A stretch of DNA of 64,000 nt from Cryobacterium sp. SO2 (lineage in GTDB: Bacteria; Actinomycetota; Actinomycetes; Actinomycetales; Microbacteriaceae): the NCBI RefSeq assembly GCF_026151165.2, contig NZ_CP117849.1, positions 1,116,001 to 1,180,000 on the forward strand, read 5' to 3'. Position numbers and translations under genes: made by a program. Numbering within the stretch: position 1 is the first letter of the stretch; each line of letters begins with the position of its first letter. Positions 1 to 8,694 of the stretch are shown piece by piece. The notes under the pieces were generated by a model. That model was given only the letters and a program-made list of their open reading frames with translations, had not been told where the DNA came from and did not search any database.

Positions 1-900
1 GGCGGCGATGCCCGCGTAGTAGGAATCGGGCAGATCCAGGCCGAGCGCCGTGGCGGGCTGGAATGGCGCGCCGTTGACGTAGGTGAGGAACTGCTTGACC
101 GCGAGGATCGCCGTGACGATGGCCGCGGGCGCGCTGAGCCAGCCGATCTTCCAGCCTGTGGTGCTGAACGTCTTGCCGCCGGAAGAAATGGTCACGGTGC
201 GTTCGCGGGCGCCAGGCAGCGTTGCCACCGGCAGGTGGGTGACGCCGAAGGTGAGGTGCTCGTAGACCTCGTCGGTGACGATGAGGGCGTCGTGCTTGTG
301 CGCCAGCGCCACGATGAGTTCGAGAGTCTCGCGGCTGAAGACGGTGCCGGTGGGGTTGTGCGGGTTGTTGATCAGGATCAGCCGGGTGCGGTCGGTGACC
401 ACGCTCGCCAGCTCGTCGAGGTCGGGCTGGAACTCGGGCGCGCGCAGTCGCACCGTGCGGTGCACGCCGCCCGCGAGCGCGATGAGTCCGCCGTAAGCGT
501 CGTAGAACGGCTCGAACGTCACGACCTCATCGCCCGGCTCGAGCAGGGCAAGCAGTGTCGCTGACAGCGCCTCCGTGGCGCCGGCGGTCACGAGAATCTC
601 GGTTTCGGGGTTGAGAGTGATGTCGTAGAAGCGCTGCTGGTGGCGCGCGATGGCCTCGAGTAGCACGGGCATGCCGCGCCCAGGCGGGTATTGGTTGACG
701 CCATCGCTGATGGCCTGGCGGGCGGCCTCGAGCACAACCGCCGGACCGTCTTCGTCGGGGAAACCCTGGCCCAGGTTGATGGAACCGGTGCGCATGGCGA
801 GGGCGGACATCTCAGCGAAAATACTGGCGGAGATACTGCCGTCGGCGCCGAGGAGCCCGGCGCCGCGGGCGGTGCGCTGCCAAGCGCCGGTGATCGTCAT
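1..900 (-). CDS. PLP-dependent aminotransferase, class I/II (3' end cut by window edge)
   Basis: The first 300 residues of a fold-type I aminotransferase are visible; roughly 90 C-terminal residues lie beyond base 1. It transfers an amino group between an amino acid and a 2-oxo acid using pyridoxal phosphate. Visible hallmarks: the N-terminal substrate segment INLGQGFPDEDGP (res 41-53), the NNPHNPTG cofactor loop (178-185), TDEVYE (209-214), and the Schiff-base lysine in SGGKTFSTTGWKIGW (Lys243). This pattern is typical of the kynurenine/methionine aminotransferase and actinobacterial DapC (N-succinyldiaminopimelate aminotransferase) subgroup. The sequence does not discriminate between these. 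The ATG at 900 gives the usual family N-terminus. It is divergent from the lipoprotein gene at 985. Confidence 0.85.
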   Translation of the reverse strand, partial: MTITGAWQRTARGAGLLGADGSISASIFAEMSALAMRTGSINLGQGFPDEDGPAVVLEAARQAISDGVNQYPPGRGMPVLLEAIARHQQRFYDITLNPETEILVTAGATEALSATLLALLEPGDEVVTFEPFYDAYGGLIALAGGVHRTVRLRAPEFQPDLDELASVVTDRTRLILINNPHNPTGTVFSRETLELIVALAHKHDALIVTDEVYEHLTFGVTHLPVATLPGARERTVTISSGGKTFSTTGWKIGWLSAPAAIVTAILAVKQFLTYVNGAPFQPATALGLDLPDSYYAGIAA

Positions 901-984
901 GTGGTGACCTGCATACCCCTAAATTTACGACATCCGGCACCCTGTGGATAACTTGCGCGGGGGCAGGGCGAGACGCCCTACCGT

Positions 985-1575
985 GTGGGCATGGGGATCG
1001 ACGACAGTAGGCGACGACGAGCGGGGCGGATGGCGGCGGTCGCCTGCGCCTGCCTCCTGCTTGTGCCCCTGGCGGGGTGCGCCGCGGACCCGAAGCCCGC
1101 AGCGCCCTCAAGCACACCCACGGCCACTCCGGTCTTCGCCTCCGACGAGGAGGCGCTCGCCGCGGCGACCGAGGCCTATGAAAACTACTTATCTGCCTAT
1201 GACGCGTACTGGACTGGCAACGCCACCTCGAAGCGCGACTTTCTGGCTCTTTCCACTGGCGACGCGCATGAGGGAGAGGTCGAGTCAATGGCGGAGTGGG
1301 AGGAGAAGGGATGGACAGCAGTGGGATCGACCACCTTCGATTCGATGAGACTCCAATCCGTCTCCCAATCGGATTCTGGACAGTGGGTAATCCGCGCTTA
1401 TCTTTGCGCAGACTCAAGTCGAGGCGACGTTGTGGATGCCAGTGGAGCGTCCGTGGCGAAGTCAGATAGAAGGCTGAGGCTCCCGTTAGAAGTCGCGTTT
1501 GTTACATCTTCCGCAGAATCCAGTGACCTCAAGATCTCGGAGTCGAACGTATGGACCGGAACAGACTTCTGTTAG
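985..1575 (+). CDS. Small secreted lipoprotein, unknown function
   Basis: 196 residues with an Arg-rich n-region (RRRR near res 9), a hydrophobic core and the lipobox LAGC, so it should be lipidated on Cys32 and anchored outside the membrane. A Pro/Ser/Thr linker follows, then an acidic helix (EEALAAATEAYENYLSAYDAY) and a compact domain with two late cysteines. I do not recognise the domain; the layout resembles many actinobacterial NTF2-like lipoproteins, which is only a guess. The start is GTG 985 or ATG 991; neither has a clear ribosome binding site. It overlaps the next gene by 25 nt, so the two are probably co-translated. Confidence 0.75.
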   Translation: MGMGIDDSRRRRAGRMAAVACACLLLVPLAGCAADPKPAAPSSTPTATPVFASDEEALAAATEAYENYLSAYDAYWTGNATSKRDFLALSTGDAHEGEVESMAEWEEKGWTAVGSTTFDSMRLQSVSQSDSGQWVIRAYLCADSSRGDVVDASGASVAKSDRRLRLPLEVAFVTSSAESSDLKISESNVWTGTDFC

Positions 1576-2453
1576 CGACCCTCTCGCTAGGGATGTGCTT
1601 TGTTCTTTCCGCTACGGCGCCAGCCATGGCCGTGCCCAACGTGCGGCAGGTGAGTGCCTGCACGCTGAACCAGCAGAGGGACGGTACGTGTCCAGAGCCA
1701 GAGACTGACGCGGTCGTCGGGGACGGCGGGGTTGACGTCAGCGCGGGGTGGGAGGAGACGAATCCGGGCGGCGGAGGCGGCGACGGTGATGACGGGACCG
1801 GGGCCGGAGGCGGCGACGATGGGCTGCCGGACGGCGTTAGCGTGGTGCCCGGGGGAGTCGCGGTGGATATGGGCGATGCCGCCGCGCCGGCGACGGGGCC
1901 GCGGCGCCAGGACCAGGTCGACCCTGCGGAACCGGCCTGCGTGCCGCAGACACCGTGTGATCCGGCGTTGGTGGTGCGGGTGAGCGACCTCGTGAGCATC
2001 GAGGCCGATGCGCCAACGCAGGGCATGGAGCCGGATGGGTGGCTCGTGGTGGGCATCCCGACGAACTTCTTCGCCACCGCGTCGGTGCACCTGCGCTCCG
2101 GGCCACTTCTCGGTGCCCCTGCGGAGGTGCGCTTCACGCCGGCGGGGTTCACCTGGGACTACGGCGACGGCGCATCCGGTACCTCGAGCGACGGCGGCTC
2201 GAGCTGGGCAGACCAAGGTCTTCTTGAGTTCTCAGAAACCTCGACCACCCATGTTTACGAGAAAACGGGCACGATCACGATCGGACTGACGGTGTCATAT
2301 TCGGCGGAGTATCGCTTCGCGGGCGGCGAATGGCGCGCTGTCGAGGGCCTGCTGGCGGTGCCGGCCAGCCCAATCACGGCGATCGCCGACCGTGCGGGCA
2401 CGGTCCTGGTGGCTGAGGCCTGCTCGGCCAACCCTGACGGACCCGGCTGCTGA
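1551..2453 (+). CDS. Secreted Gly/Asp-rich protein with PKD-like domain
   Basis: 300 residues. A signal peptide (res 1-27, ending APAMA) precedes a low-complexity Gly/Asp linker (res about 65-100). The C-terminal half carries a PKD-type beta-sandwich signature, TWDYGDGASG near res 205 followed by THVYEKTGTITIGLTVSY, the usual WDFGDG...HTY..G.Y.V pattern. PKD folds are extracellular adhesion or spacer modules. There is no catalytic domain, LPXTG motif or C-terminal membrane segment. Four cysteines near Ala/Pro stretches could form disulfides outside the cell. It overlaps the upstream lipoprotein gene by 25 nt, which suggests a two-gene surface module. Confidence 0.75.
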   Translation: MDRNRLLLATLSLGMCFVLSATAPAMAVPNVRQVSACTLNQQRDGTCPEPETDAVVGDGGVDVSAGWEETNPGGGGGDGDDGTGAGGGDDGLPDGVSVVPGGVAVDMGDAAAPATGPRRQDQVDPAEPACVPQTPCDPALVVRVSDLVSIEADAPTQGMEPDGWLVVGIPTNFFATASVHLRSGPLLGAPAEVRFTPAGFTWDYGDGASGTSSDGGSSWADQGLLEFSETSTTHVYEKTGTITIGLTVSYSAEYRFAGGEWRAVEGLLAVPASPITAIADRAGTVLVAEACSANPDGPGC

Positions 2454-2520
2454 GTGCGACGATAGACCTGCCGCCGAAAATCTGCGGTCGCACCTGCCGG
2501 GCAAGGTCACGGCTTCGTCA

Positions 2521-2548
2521 TTGACTGCTCCCAGTTTGCGCATATCAA
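2521..2548 (+). promoter_or_regulatory. Candidate sigma-70-type promoter for the HtrA protease gene
   Basis: TTGACT (2521-2526) and TATCAA (2543-2548) are separated by 16 nt, about 50 nt upstream of the ATG at 2597. The gene also has a strong ribosome binding site, GGAAGGAG, near 2583. This is a motif match only. Confidence 0.4.
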
Positions 2549-2596
2549 ACGTTCAGCTTCAGGCGAGAAGCTATCTTCGCTTGGAAGGAGCACACC

Positions 2597-4312
2597 ATGA
2601 CTGACAGCACCCAGGACCCGGGCAAGACCCCCGACCAGCCGCAGGACAACGCACCGATCGAGGTCAACTCGTCCGGTGAAGCCGTCGCGGCCCACCCCGA
2701 CACCACTGCGGTCCCCGCCGCAGACGCCAACACCACGGCCGTGCAGCCCACCGCTTCGCACCCCGCCGACAACCAGGCCACCGAGGTGCTCGGTTCTGCA
2801 GACGGCACAGTCGCCGCGCAGGCCGCACCGACGCAGGCCGCCACCACCCCGCTGCCGCCGGCGCCATCCGCCGCCAACCACCAAGCCGCCGATCACCACG
2901 CCGCCGCGCACGTCGCTGCGCAGCCCACGCAGGCCTACGGCCAGCCGGCTGCGTACCCCACGGATGCCTTCGGCCGTCCTATTCCGGGCCCGGACGGACG
3001 CACTCCGATTTACGCTCCCACCCCCGCTCAGCAGCAGGCCTACGCCAACGCCAACGGTTACGCCCCGCAGCCCACCGTCGGGCCCAAGCCGCCCAAGGAC
3101 CCCAACCGCCGCAAGGGCAGCGTGGCCCTCATCGCCGCGCTCGCCATCGGCGCCCTCGTCGGCGGCGCATCCGGAGCCGGCGTCACCGCGTTCGTCGTCT
3201 CCAGCCAGAGCAACGGCACCCCCGCCAGCCAGGCCGAGGGCCCCAGCACTGTCGTGGTCAACAACACCGACAGCGTCAACGAGATCACCGCCGTCGCCGC
3301 GAAGGCGTCGCCCAGCGTGGTCACCATCGAGGTCGCCTCCGGCGATTCCGGCGGAACCGGCTCTGGCGTCATTTTGAGTGAAGACGGCTACGTCCTCACC
3401 AACACCCACGTGGTCACCCTCGACGGTGCCGCGTCCGACGCCACCATCCAGGTGAAGGCCAGCGACGGCAAGCTCTACGCCGCCACGCTGATCGGCACCG
3501 ACCCGGTCTCCGACCTCGCCGTGATCAAGCTCACCGACGCCACCGGCCTCACCCCGATCACCTGGGCAGACTCCAGCGACCTCAACGTCGGCGACACCGC
3601 CATCGCCATCGGCGCTCCGCTGGGCCTGTCCGGCACTGTCACCAACGGCATCGTCAGTGCGCTCAACCGCAGCATTACCGTGGCCTCATCCGCCGCGCCG
3701 ACCACGCCCGATGAAACCACCCCGGATGAGGGCGACGGCAACTACTTCAACTACGACCTGCCCGACAGCGGCGGATCGACGCCGGACACCCAGGCCACGC
3801 AGAGCAGCATTTCGCTCTCGGTCATCCAGACGGATGCCGCCATCAACCCCGGCAACTCCGGCGGCGCCCTGCTCAACAGCAAGGGCGAGCTGATCGGCAT
3901 CAACGTCGCCATCGCGAACGCGGGCGGGAGCTCGTCTTCGACCACCGCCGGCAGCATCGGCGTGGGCTTCTCCATTCCCGCCAACCTGGCCAAGCGCGTC
4001 TCCGACGAGATCATCGAGAGCGGCTCCGCCTCACACGGTCTTCTCGGCGCCAGCGTCACCAGCGCCACCAGCACCGACAGCGCCACCGTGGGCGCCCTGA
4101 TCAGCGAGGTGTCCTCTGGAGGAGCGGCCCAGAAGGCCGGCCTGAAGGCCGGTGACGTGGTCACCAACTTCAACGACGTGCCGATCACCGACGCCACCGA
4201 CCTCACCGCCCAGGTGCGCACCCTCGCCGCCGGCGACAAGGCAGACCTCACCTACGTGCGCGACGGCAAGTCCGTCACGGTCTCCGTCACGGTCGGCGAG
4301 CTCACCAGCTGA
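2597..4312 (+). CDS. Membrane-anchored HtrA/DegP-type serine protease with PDZ domain
   Basis: 571 residues. Order: a disordered Ala/Pro/Thr/Gln-rich cytoplasmic region (1-165), one transmembrane segment (about 174-201), a trypsin-like protease domain, and a C-terminal PDZ domain (about 480-571). The triad is visible: His271 in TNTHVV, Asp306 in SDLAVI, Ser421 in NPGNSGGALL. Such proteases degrade or process misfolded extracytoplasmic proteins, and in actinobacteria they often work with envelope-stress systems. An insert of about 45 residues rich in Thr/Pro/Asp (365-405) lies between the Asp and Ser motifs, in the regulatory-loop region. It is monocistronic, with its own promoter-like sequence and a perfect hairpin immediately downstream. 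Confidence 0.95.
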   Translation: MTDSTQDPGKTPDQPQDNAPIEVNSSGEAVAAHPDTTAVPAADANTTAVQPTASHPADNQATEVLGSADGTVAAQAAPTQAATTPLPPAPSAANHQAADHHAAAHVAAQPTQAYGQPAAYPTDAFGRPIPGPDGRTPIYAPTPAQQQAYANANGYAPQPTVGPKPPKDPNRRKGSVALIAALAIGALVGGASGAGVTAFVVSSQSNGTPASQAEGPSTVVVNNTDSVNEITAVAAKASPSVVTIEVASGDSGGTGSGVILSEDGYVLTNTHVVTLDGAASDATIQVKASDGKLYAATLIGTDPVSDLAVIKLTDATGLTPITWADSSDLNVGDTAIAIGAPLGLSGTVTNGIVSALNRSITVASSAAPTTPDETTPDEGDGNYFNYDLPDSGGSTPDTQATQSSISLSVIQTDAAINPGNSGGALLNSKGELIGINVAIANAGGSSSSTTAGSIGVGFSIPANLAKRVSDEIIESGSASHGLLGASVTSATSTDSATVGALISEVSSGGAAQKAGLKAGDVVTNFNDVPITDATDLTAQVRTLAAGDKADLTYVRDGKSVTVSVTVGELTS

Positions 4313-4330
4313 CCCGCTGTCACTCCTTCC

Positions 4331-4365
4331 CACTGCGCCGCCGGTTTCGCACCGGCGGCGCAGTG
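4331..4365 (+). terminator. Perfect 15-bp hairpin downstream of the HtrA gene
   Basis: Arms CACTGCGCCGCCGGT and ACCGGCGGCGCAGTG are perfectly complementary with a 5-nt loop (TTCGC). The hairpin starts 18 nt after the protease stop codon. There is no T-run, which is common for actinobacterial terminators. Confidence 0.7.
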
Positions 4366-4460
4366 CTGTCTGCGCCCGGACATCCGGTGTTCAGGCAGGC
4401 GCGGAGCAGGGCACGGATCGTGGGAAAAGGCTCGGCTGCTAGGCTCAGGCGATTGTCCGA

Positions 4461-5534
4461 ATGAGTGGAAAGATGGCCAGCCCAGTGCAGGAGAGCGCAG
4501 ACACAGTGCTGACCGGCGTCTCGTACATCATGCCGGTGCTCAACGAGGCCAGCCACGTGCGGGCCGCGGTGCAGAGCCTGCTGGAGCAGGATTACGACGG
4601 ACCCTTCGAGGTGACCCTGGCCCTCGGCCCGAGCATCGACGGCACCACCGAACTCGTCGAAGAGATGGCGGCGGTGGATCCGCGCATCCGCGTTGTCGCC
4701 AACGAGGTGGGGTCTACCCCGGCCGGCCTCAACATCGCCATTCGCGCCTCCACCTACCCGGTCGTGATTCGCGTCGACGCGCACTCGGTGCTCCCGCGCG
4801 ACTACGCCCGCATCGCCGTCGAGACCCTGCAGCGCACCGGCGCCGACAACGTCGGCGGCATCATGGATGCCCAGGGCACCGCCCCGTTCCAACAGGCCGT
4901 CGCCCGCGCTTACGGCACCCGCATCGGCTTGGGCGGCACCCCGCTGCACGTCGGCGGTGCTGAAGGCGAAGCCGAGACCGTCTACCTCGGCTGCTTCCGG
5001 CGCGACAGCCTGCTGCGCGTCGGCATGTTCGACGAAGGCATCAAGCGCGGCCAGGACTGGGAACTCAACCGGCGTCTGCGCGAGCACGGCGGCTCGGTCT
5101 GGTTCACCCCTCAGCTCAAGGTCATCTACCGGCCCCGGCCCAGCCTGTCCAGGCTGGCCCGCCAGATGCTCTCCACCGGCCTCTGGCGCGGCGAACTCGC
5201 CCGCCGATACCCGGCGGCGAACGGCCTGCGCTATTTCGCCCCGCCGGTGATGGTGCTCGGTGTTGTGCTCGGCACCCTGCTCGGCCTGGTCGGCCTGGTG
5301 CAGGCACTGCTCGGTGGGCCCGGCTGGCTGCTGCTCGGTTTCGCGGCCCCGCTGGCCTACCTGCTCATCGACGTCGCGGCCGCGCTCACGGTGACCCGGC
5401 CAGACGGCATTCGTGTGGCGCTCTGGTTTCTCGTAGTCTTGCCGTGCATTCATTTCTGCTGGGGTGTCGGGTTTCTGCTTGGCTATCTCAAGCTCACCAC
5501 CAACATCTCGGCACATACGGGAAGACATCAATGA
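4461..5534 (+). CDS. Family 2 glycosyltransferase with C-terminal membrane helices (ExoA-like)
   Basis: 357 residues. The N-terminal GT-A domain begins SYIMPVLNEASHVRAAV and carries the acceptor/metal motif VIRVDAHS near res 102, typical of succinoglycan ExoA-type glucosyltransferases. An EDxxxWR-like catalytic region (GQDWELNRRLREHG, near res 195) follows. Two to four transmembrane helices fill the last 110 residues, placing catalysis on the cytoplasmic membrane face. It probably adds a sugar to a lipid-linked surface polymer. The stop overlaps the next start (ATGA), so it is coupled to the phosphatidyltransferase. The ATG at 4461 gives the expected N-terminus. Confidence 0.88.
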   Translation: MSGKMASPVQESADTVLTGVSYIMPVLNEASHVRAAVQSLLEQDYDGPFEVTLALGPSIDGTTELVEEMAAVDPRIRVVANEVGSTPAGLNIAIRASTYPVVIRVDAHSVLPRDYARIAVETLQRTGADNVGGIMDAQGTAPFQQAVARAYGTRIGLGGTPLHVGGAEGEAETVYLGCFRRDSLLRVGMFDEGIKRGQDWELNRRLREHGGSVWFTPQLKVIYRPRPSLSRLARQMLSTGLWRGELARRYPAANGLRYFAPPVMVLGVVLGTLLGLVGLVQALLGGPGWLLLGFAAPLAYLLIDVAAALTVTRPDGIRVALWFLVVLPCIHFCWGVGFLLGYLKLTTNISAHTGRHQ

Positions 5535-6343
5535 CGTCCGGTTTGCCCAACACGGCTCGACCATCTTCAATCGCAGAGCTTCGTGCCGTCGCGCAACCTC
5601 CCGAGGTGCGGATGCGCGCCAACGCCGAACACTGGACGGCGTCGCTGTACCTGCGTGACCTGTCCCCGTACCTCACCTGGATGCTGCTGAAGACCCGCGT
5701 CTCGGCGAACGGCGTGACCGGGCTGATGATCCTCGTCGGCTGGTCCACGGCCGCCGCGCTGCTGATCCCCGGCATCTGGGGGGCCCTGCTGGCCCTGGTG
5801 CTCGGGCAGCTGCAGATGCTCGTCGACTGCTGCGACGGCGAGGTCGCCCGCTGGCGCAGAACGTCGTCGCCGGCCGGGGTGTTCCTCGACAAGGTCGGGC
5901 ACTACACGACCGAGGCGCTGATCCCCATCGCCCTGGGCATCCGTGCAGCCGCGTACCCGTTCGAGGCGCCCGCCGACTACCTGTTCACCACCCTCGGTCT
6001 GGCCCTGGCACTGCTGATCGTGCTCAACAAAGCGCTCAACGACATGGTGCATGTGGCCCGCGCCAACGCCGGCCTCACCAAGCTGGCCGACAACAAGGGC
6101 GAGAAGGCCCCGCAGGCCGGCCTGATCGCCACCCTGCGCCGCCTGGCCCGGTTCCTGCCGTTCCACCGCCTGTACCACTCCGTGGAAATGACCATGGTGA
6201 TCTTCGTCGCCGCGGTCATCGGCCTGGTTGTCGGCCAGCCCGCCACCGACCGGTTCTTCCTCGCCGTGCTCGTGCCGCTGGCGTTCCTCGCCCTCGTCGG
6301 CCACTTCCTCACGATCATGGCCTCCAAGCGCGTGCGCTCCTGA
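5531..6343 (+). CDS. CDP-alcohol phosphatidyltransferase family protein with altered last Asp
   Basis: 270 residues, an integral membrane enzyme with about six helices. Family members transfer a phospho-alcohol or phosphatidyl group from a CDP-linked donor. The signature D-x2-D-G-x2-A-R-x8-G-x3-D-x3-D is present as DCCDGEVARW...GVFLDKVGH: the first three Asp are kept but the fourth (catalytic base) position is His. An in-frame ATG at 5444 would overlap the upstream gene by 91 nt; ATG 5531, in an ATGA overlap, is far more likely. Its position between two glycosyltransferases and a TagF-like gene suggests it makes or modifies a polymer precursor or linker. Confidence 0.85.
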   Translation: MTSGLPNTARPSSIAELRAVAQPPEVRMRANAEHWTASLYLRDLSPYLTWMLLKTRVSANGVTGLMILVGWSTAAALLIPGIWGALLALVLGQLQMLVDCCDGEVARWRRTSSPAGVFLDKVGHYTTEALIPIALGIRAAAYPFEAPADYLFTTLGLALALLIVLNKALNDMVHVARANAGLTKLADNKGEKAPQAGLIATLRRLARFLPFHRLYHSVEMTMVIFVAAVIGLVVGQPATDRFFLAVLVPLAFLALVGHFLTIMASKRVRS

Positions 6344-6357
6344 GGCCGGGCAGCCCC

Positions 6358-7260
6358 GTGCCCGCACCGCAGCCAGCCGCCACGCAGCCCTCTGACCCCG
6401 CCACCATCGGTGTGGTCGTGCTCACGCAGGGGCGTCGCCCCGACGACCTCGAACGCGGCATCCGCAGCCTGCTCGCCCAGCAGGATGTGCGATTGGACAT
6501 CGTCTGCGTGGGCAACGGCTGGCAGCCCACCGGCTTGGCTGCCGGAGTCGCCGCGCTCGCGCTGCCCGAGAACCTCGGCATCCCGGCCGGCCGCAACCGT
6601 GGCGTCGAGCACGTCACCGGCGAGTACCTGTTCTTCCTCGACGACGACGCCAGCCTGCCCGACCCCCGGTTCCTCAGCGACGCCGTCGCCCGGCTGCGGG
6701 CGGATCCCAGCATCGGTCTGCTGCAGCCACAGGTCGTAGACCCGGCCGGCCTCACCGCGCCGCGCCGCTGGATCCCGCGCATCCGCAAGGGCGACGCCGC
6801 CCACTCGAGCGCCGTCTTCTCGGTGTGGGAGGGAGCCGTGCTGCTGCCCCGGCGCGTGTTCGATGCCACGGGCGGCTGGGCCGAACCGTTCTTCTACGCC
6901 CACGAGGGTATTGAACTGGCCTGGCGAGTCTGGGACCAGGGCCTGCGCACCTGGTACGCCGGCGACCTGGTCGCCAACCACCCGGTGATCCTGCCCACCC
7001 GGCATGCCGACTTCTACCGGCTCAACGCCCGCAACCGGGTGTGGATCGCCCGGCGCAACCTGCCCGCGCCGTTGATCCCGCTCTACGTCGGCTCCTGGAC
7101 GCTCATTCAGGTGCTGCGCGGCGCCCGCAACCGGCCGGCGTTGTCAGCCTGGTTCCGCGGCTGGTGGGAGGGGTGGACCACGGACCCCGGCGAACGCCGC
7201 CCGCTGACGGCCCGCACCATCTGGCGGATGACCCGCGCCGGCCGGCCGCCGGTGATTTGA
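6358..7260 (+). CDS. Family 2 glycosyltransferase (rhamnosyl/galactofuranosyl-transferase-like)
   Basis: 300 residues, GTG start. A GT-A fold is indicated by the nucleotide-binding opening IGVVVLTQGRRPDDLERGIRS, the metal motif FFLDDDASLPD (near res 96) and the later GWAEPFFYAHEGIELAWR segment, where the catalytic acidic residue usually sits in this class. There are no obvious membrane helices except a weak hydrophobic stretch near res 245. The enzyme probably adds a sugar residue to the surface polymer made by the surrounding genes. It lies 14 nt after the CDP-alcohol phosphatidyltransferase, in the same operon. Donor sugar cannot be read from the sequence. Confidence 0.88.
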   Translation: MPAPQPAATQPSDPATIGVVVLTQGRRPDDLERGIRSLLAQQDVRLDIVCVGNGWQPTGLAAGVAALALPENLGIPAGRNRGVEHVTGEYLFFLDDDASLPDPRFLSDAVARLRADPSIGLLQPQVVDPAGLTAPRRWIPRIRKGDAAHSSAVFSVWEGAVLLPRRVFDATGGWAEPFFYAHEGIELAWRVWDQGLRTWYAGDLVANHPVILPTRHADFYRLNARNRVWIARRNLPAPLIPLYVGSWTLIQVLRGARNRPALSAWFRGWWEGWTTDPGERRPLTARTIWRMTRAGRPPVI

Positions 7261-7339
7261 GCCTAACGATTGGCTACCGTTGCACCACTTCGGGGGGGCC
7301 GCAGGTCTTAGGTCCCGGCATGGTAGGTAGGGTGGAACA

Positions 7340-8623
7340 GTGGTAAGCAGCAAAGACATCCGACTCGCAGCAAAGCTGGTCAAGGATGTGCTCGGCTCCC
7401 GCAAGGCTCAGCGTGTGCTGACCGAGCGCCTCGCGGCGCGGGGACCGCTGCCCACCCAGCACTTCAAGATCGCCGTGTACTTCGCGGATGGCCCGGTGAA
7501 CCTCTACCAGATGCGCCAGTGGTACAAGCCGCTCGCGAAGCTGGCCGAGACCTGGCCCGTCGTGGTGCTCAGCCGCACCGCCGGCGGCACGATCAAGCTG
7601 CTCGAGGAGAGCCCGATCCCGGTCGCCTATGTGCGCAAGGTCGCCAACCTCGAACGCGTGATCGCGGAGCAGGACATCCGCATCGTGCTGTACGTCAACC
7701 AGAACTCCCGCAACTTCCAGATGATGCGCTACGGGCGCCGCTGGCACGTTTTCATCAACCACGGTGAGAGCGACAAGATGTACATGACCACCAACCAGTT
7801 CAAGGCCTACGACTACTCGTTCGTGGCCGGCCAGGCCGCTGTCGACCGGCTGGGCAAGGTGCTCTGGGACTACGACTTCGACAAGCGGGCCATCACCATC
7901 GGACGCCCGCAGGCCGACCACTACTCCGGCGTGCTGCCGTACACCCCCGACAACCGCACCGTGGTGCTCTACGCACCCACCTGGGAGGGTGACCGCGCCG
8001 CCGCGGCCTACGGGTCCATCGCCACGCACGGCGTCTCCCTGGTCACGGCGCTGCTGCAGAGCCCGAGACACCGGGTGGTCTACCGCCCGCACCCGCGCAG
8101 CGGCGTCGTCGACCACGAGTACGGCGTGGCCAACAAGCAGATCATCAACGCCATCACCGCGGCGAATGCCCGGGAATCGTCGGCTCAGCACATCGTCGAC
8201 ACCGGCCCGGAGCTGGGCTGGCAGTTGTCGGCCGCCGACGTCGCGATCGTCGACATCTCGGCGATGGTCTACGACAGGCTCGCCTCCGGCAAGCCGCTCA
8301 TGGTCACCCGACCGCAGAATCCGCTCGCGGCCATCGACCGGAGTGGTTACCTCTCCGACTGTGAGTGGCTCGGCGTCGGCGACACCGCCGGCATCGTCGA
8401 GATCCTCGACGAGCTCACTAGCGACGGCACGGCCGAGGAGCGCCTGCGCGGCTGGGTTGAGCAGTACTTCGGCGACCCGACGCCCGGCGCACCCACGGCC
8501 CGGTTCCACGCCGCGATCGAGCACCTGATGGGCGAGTGGGACCGCTTCGCGGCGATCCACGCCCAGGACGACGACGGTCTCGCCGAGTTCGTCGACGACG
8601 CCAGCGAGATCGAAGAGGTCTAG
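7340..8623 (+). CDS. CDP-glycerol glycerophosphotransferase family protein (TagF/TagB-like)
   Basis: 427 residues, GTG start. The C-terminal two thirds match the Glyphos_transf fold: HVFINHGESDKM (the HG motif that binds the CDP-alcohol donor), VLYAPTWEGDRAAAAYGS, the YRPHPRSG motif and the VAIVDISAMVYDRLASGKPLMV motif. These enzymes transfer glycerol-phosphate or a related polyol-phosphate onto membrane-linked teichoic-acid chains on the cytoplasmic face. Together with the CDP-alcohol phosphatidyltransferase and the ABC exporter nearby this points to a phosphodiester-linked wall polymer. The start is 79 nt after the previous gene, with only a weak purine-rich stretch ahead of it. Confidence 0.88.
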   Translation: MVSSKDIRLAAKLVKDVLGSRKAQRVLTERLAARGPLPTQHFKIAVYFADGPVNLYQMRQWYKPLAKLAETWPVVVLSRTAGGTIKLLEESPIPVAYVRKVANLERVIAEQDIRIVLYVNQNSRNFQMMRYGRRWHVFINHGESDKMYMTTNQFKAYDYSFVAGQAAVDRLGKVLWDYDFDKRAITIGRPQADHYSGVLPYTPDNRTVVLYAPTWEGDRAAAAYGSIATHGVSLVTALLQSPRHRVVYRPHPRSGVVDHEYGVANKQIINAITAANARESSAQHIVDTGPELGWQLSAADVAIVDISAMVYDRLASGKPLMVTRPQNPLAAIDRSGYLSDCEWLGVGDTAGIVEILDELTSDGTAEERLRGWVEQYFGDPTPGAPTARFHAAIEHLMGEWDRFAAIHAQDDDGLAEFVDDASEIEEV

Positions 8624-8637
8624 CCCCTCCACCGCCG

Positions 8638-8694
8638 CGAGCCGTGAGAAAAGCCCTAAAACTCGAGGGTTTCAGGGGCCCAAGTCACGGCTCG
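8638..8694. terminator. Inverted repeat between convergent genes
   Basis: CGAGCCGTGA (8638-8647) pairs with TCACGGCTCG (8685-8694), enclosing a second short stem (CCCT/AGGG). It sits between the TagF-like gene and the convergent gene ending at 8685, whose TGA lies within the right arm. Probably a bidirectional terminator. Confidence 0.5.

Noticed and set aside
5444..5530. Upstream ATG for the CDP-alcohol phosphatidyltransferase
   Set aside because: It overlaps the glycosyltransferase by 91 bases in another frame and adds residues with no family match; the ATGA overlap start at 5531 is normal for this operon.
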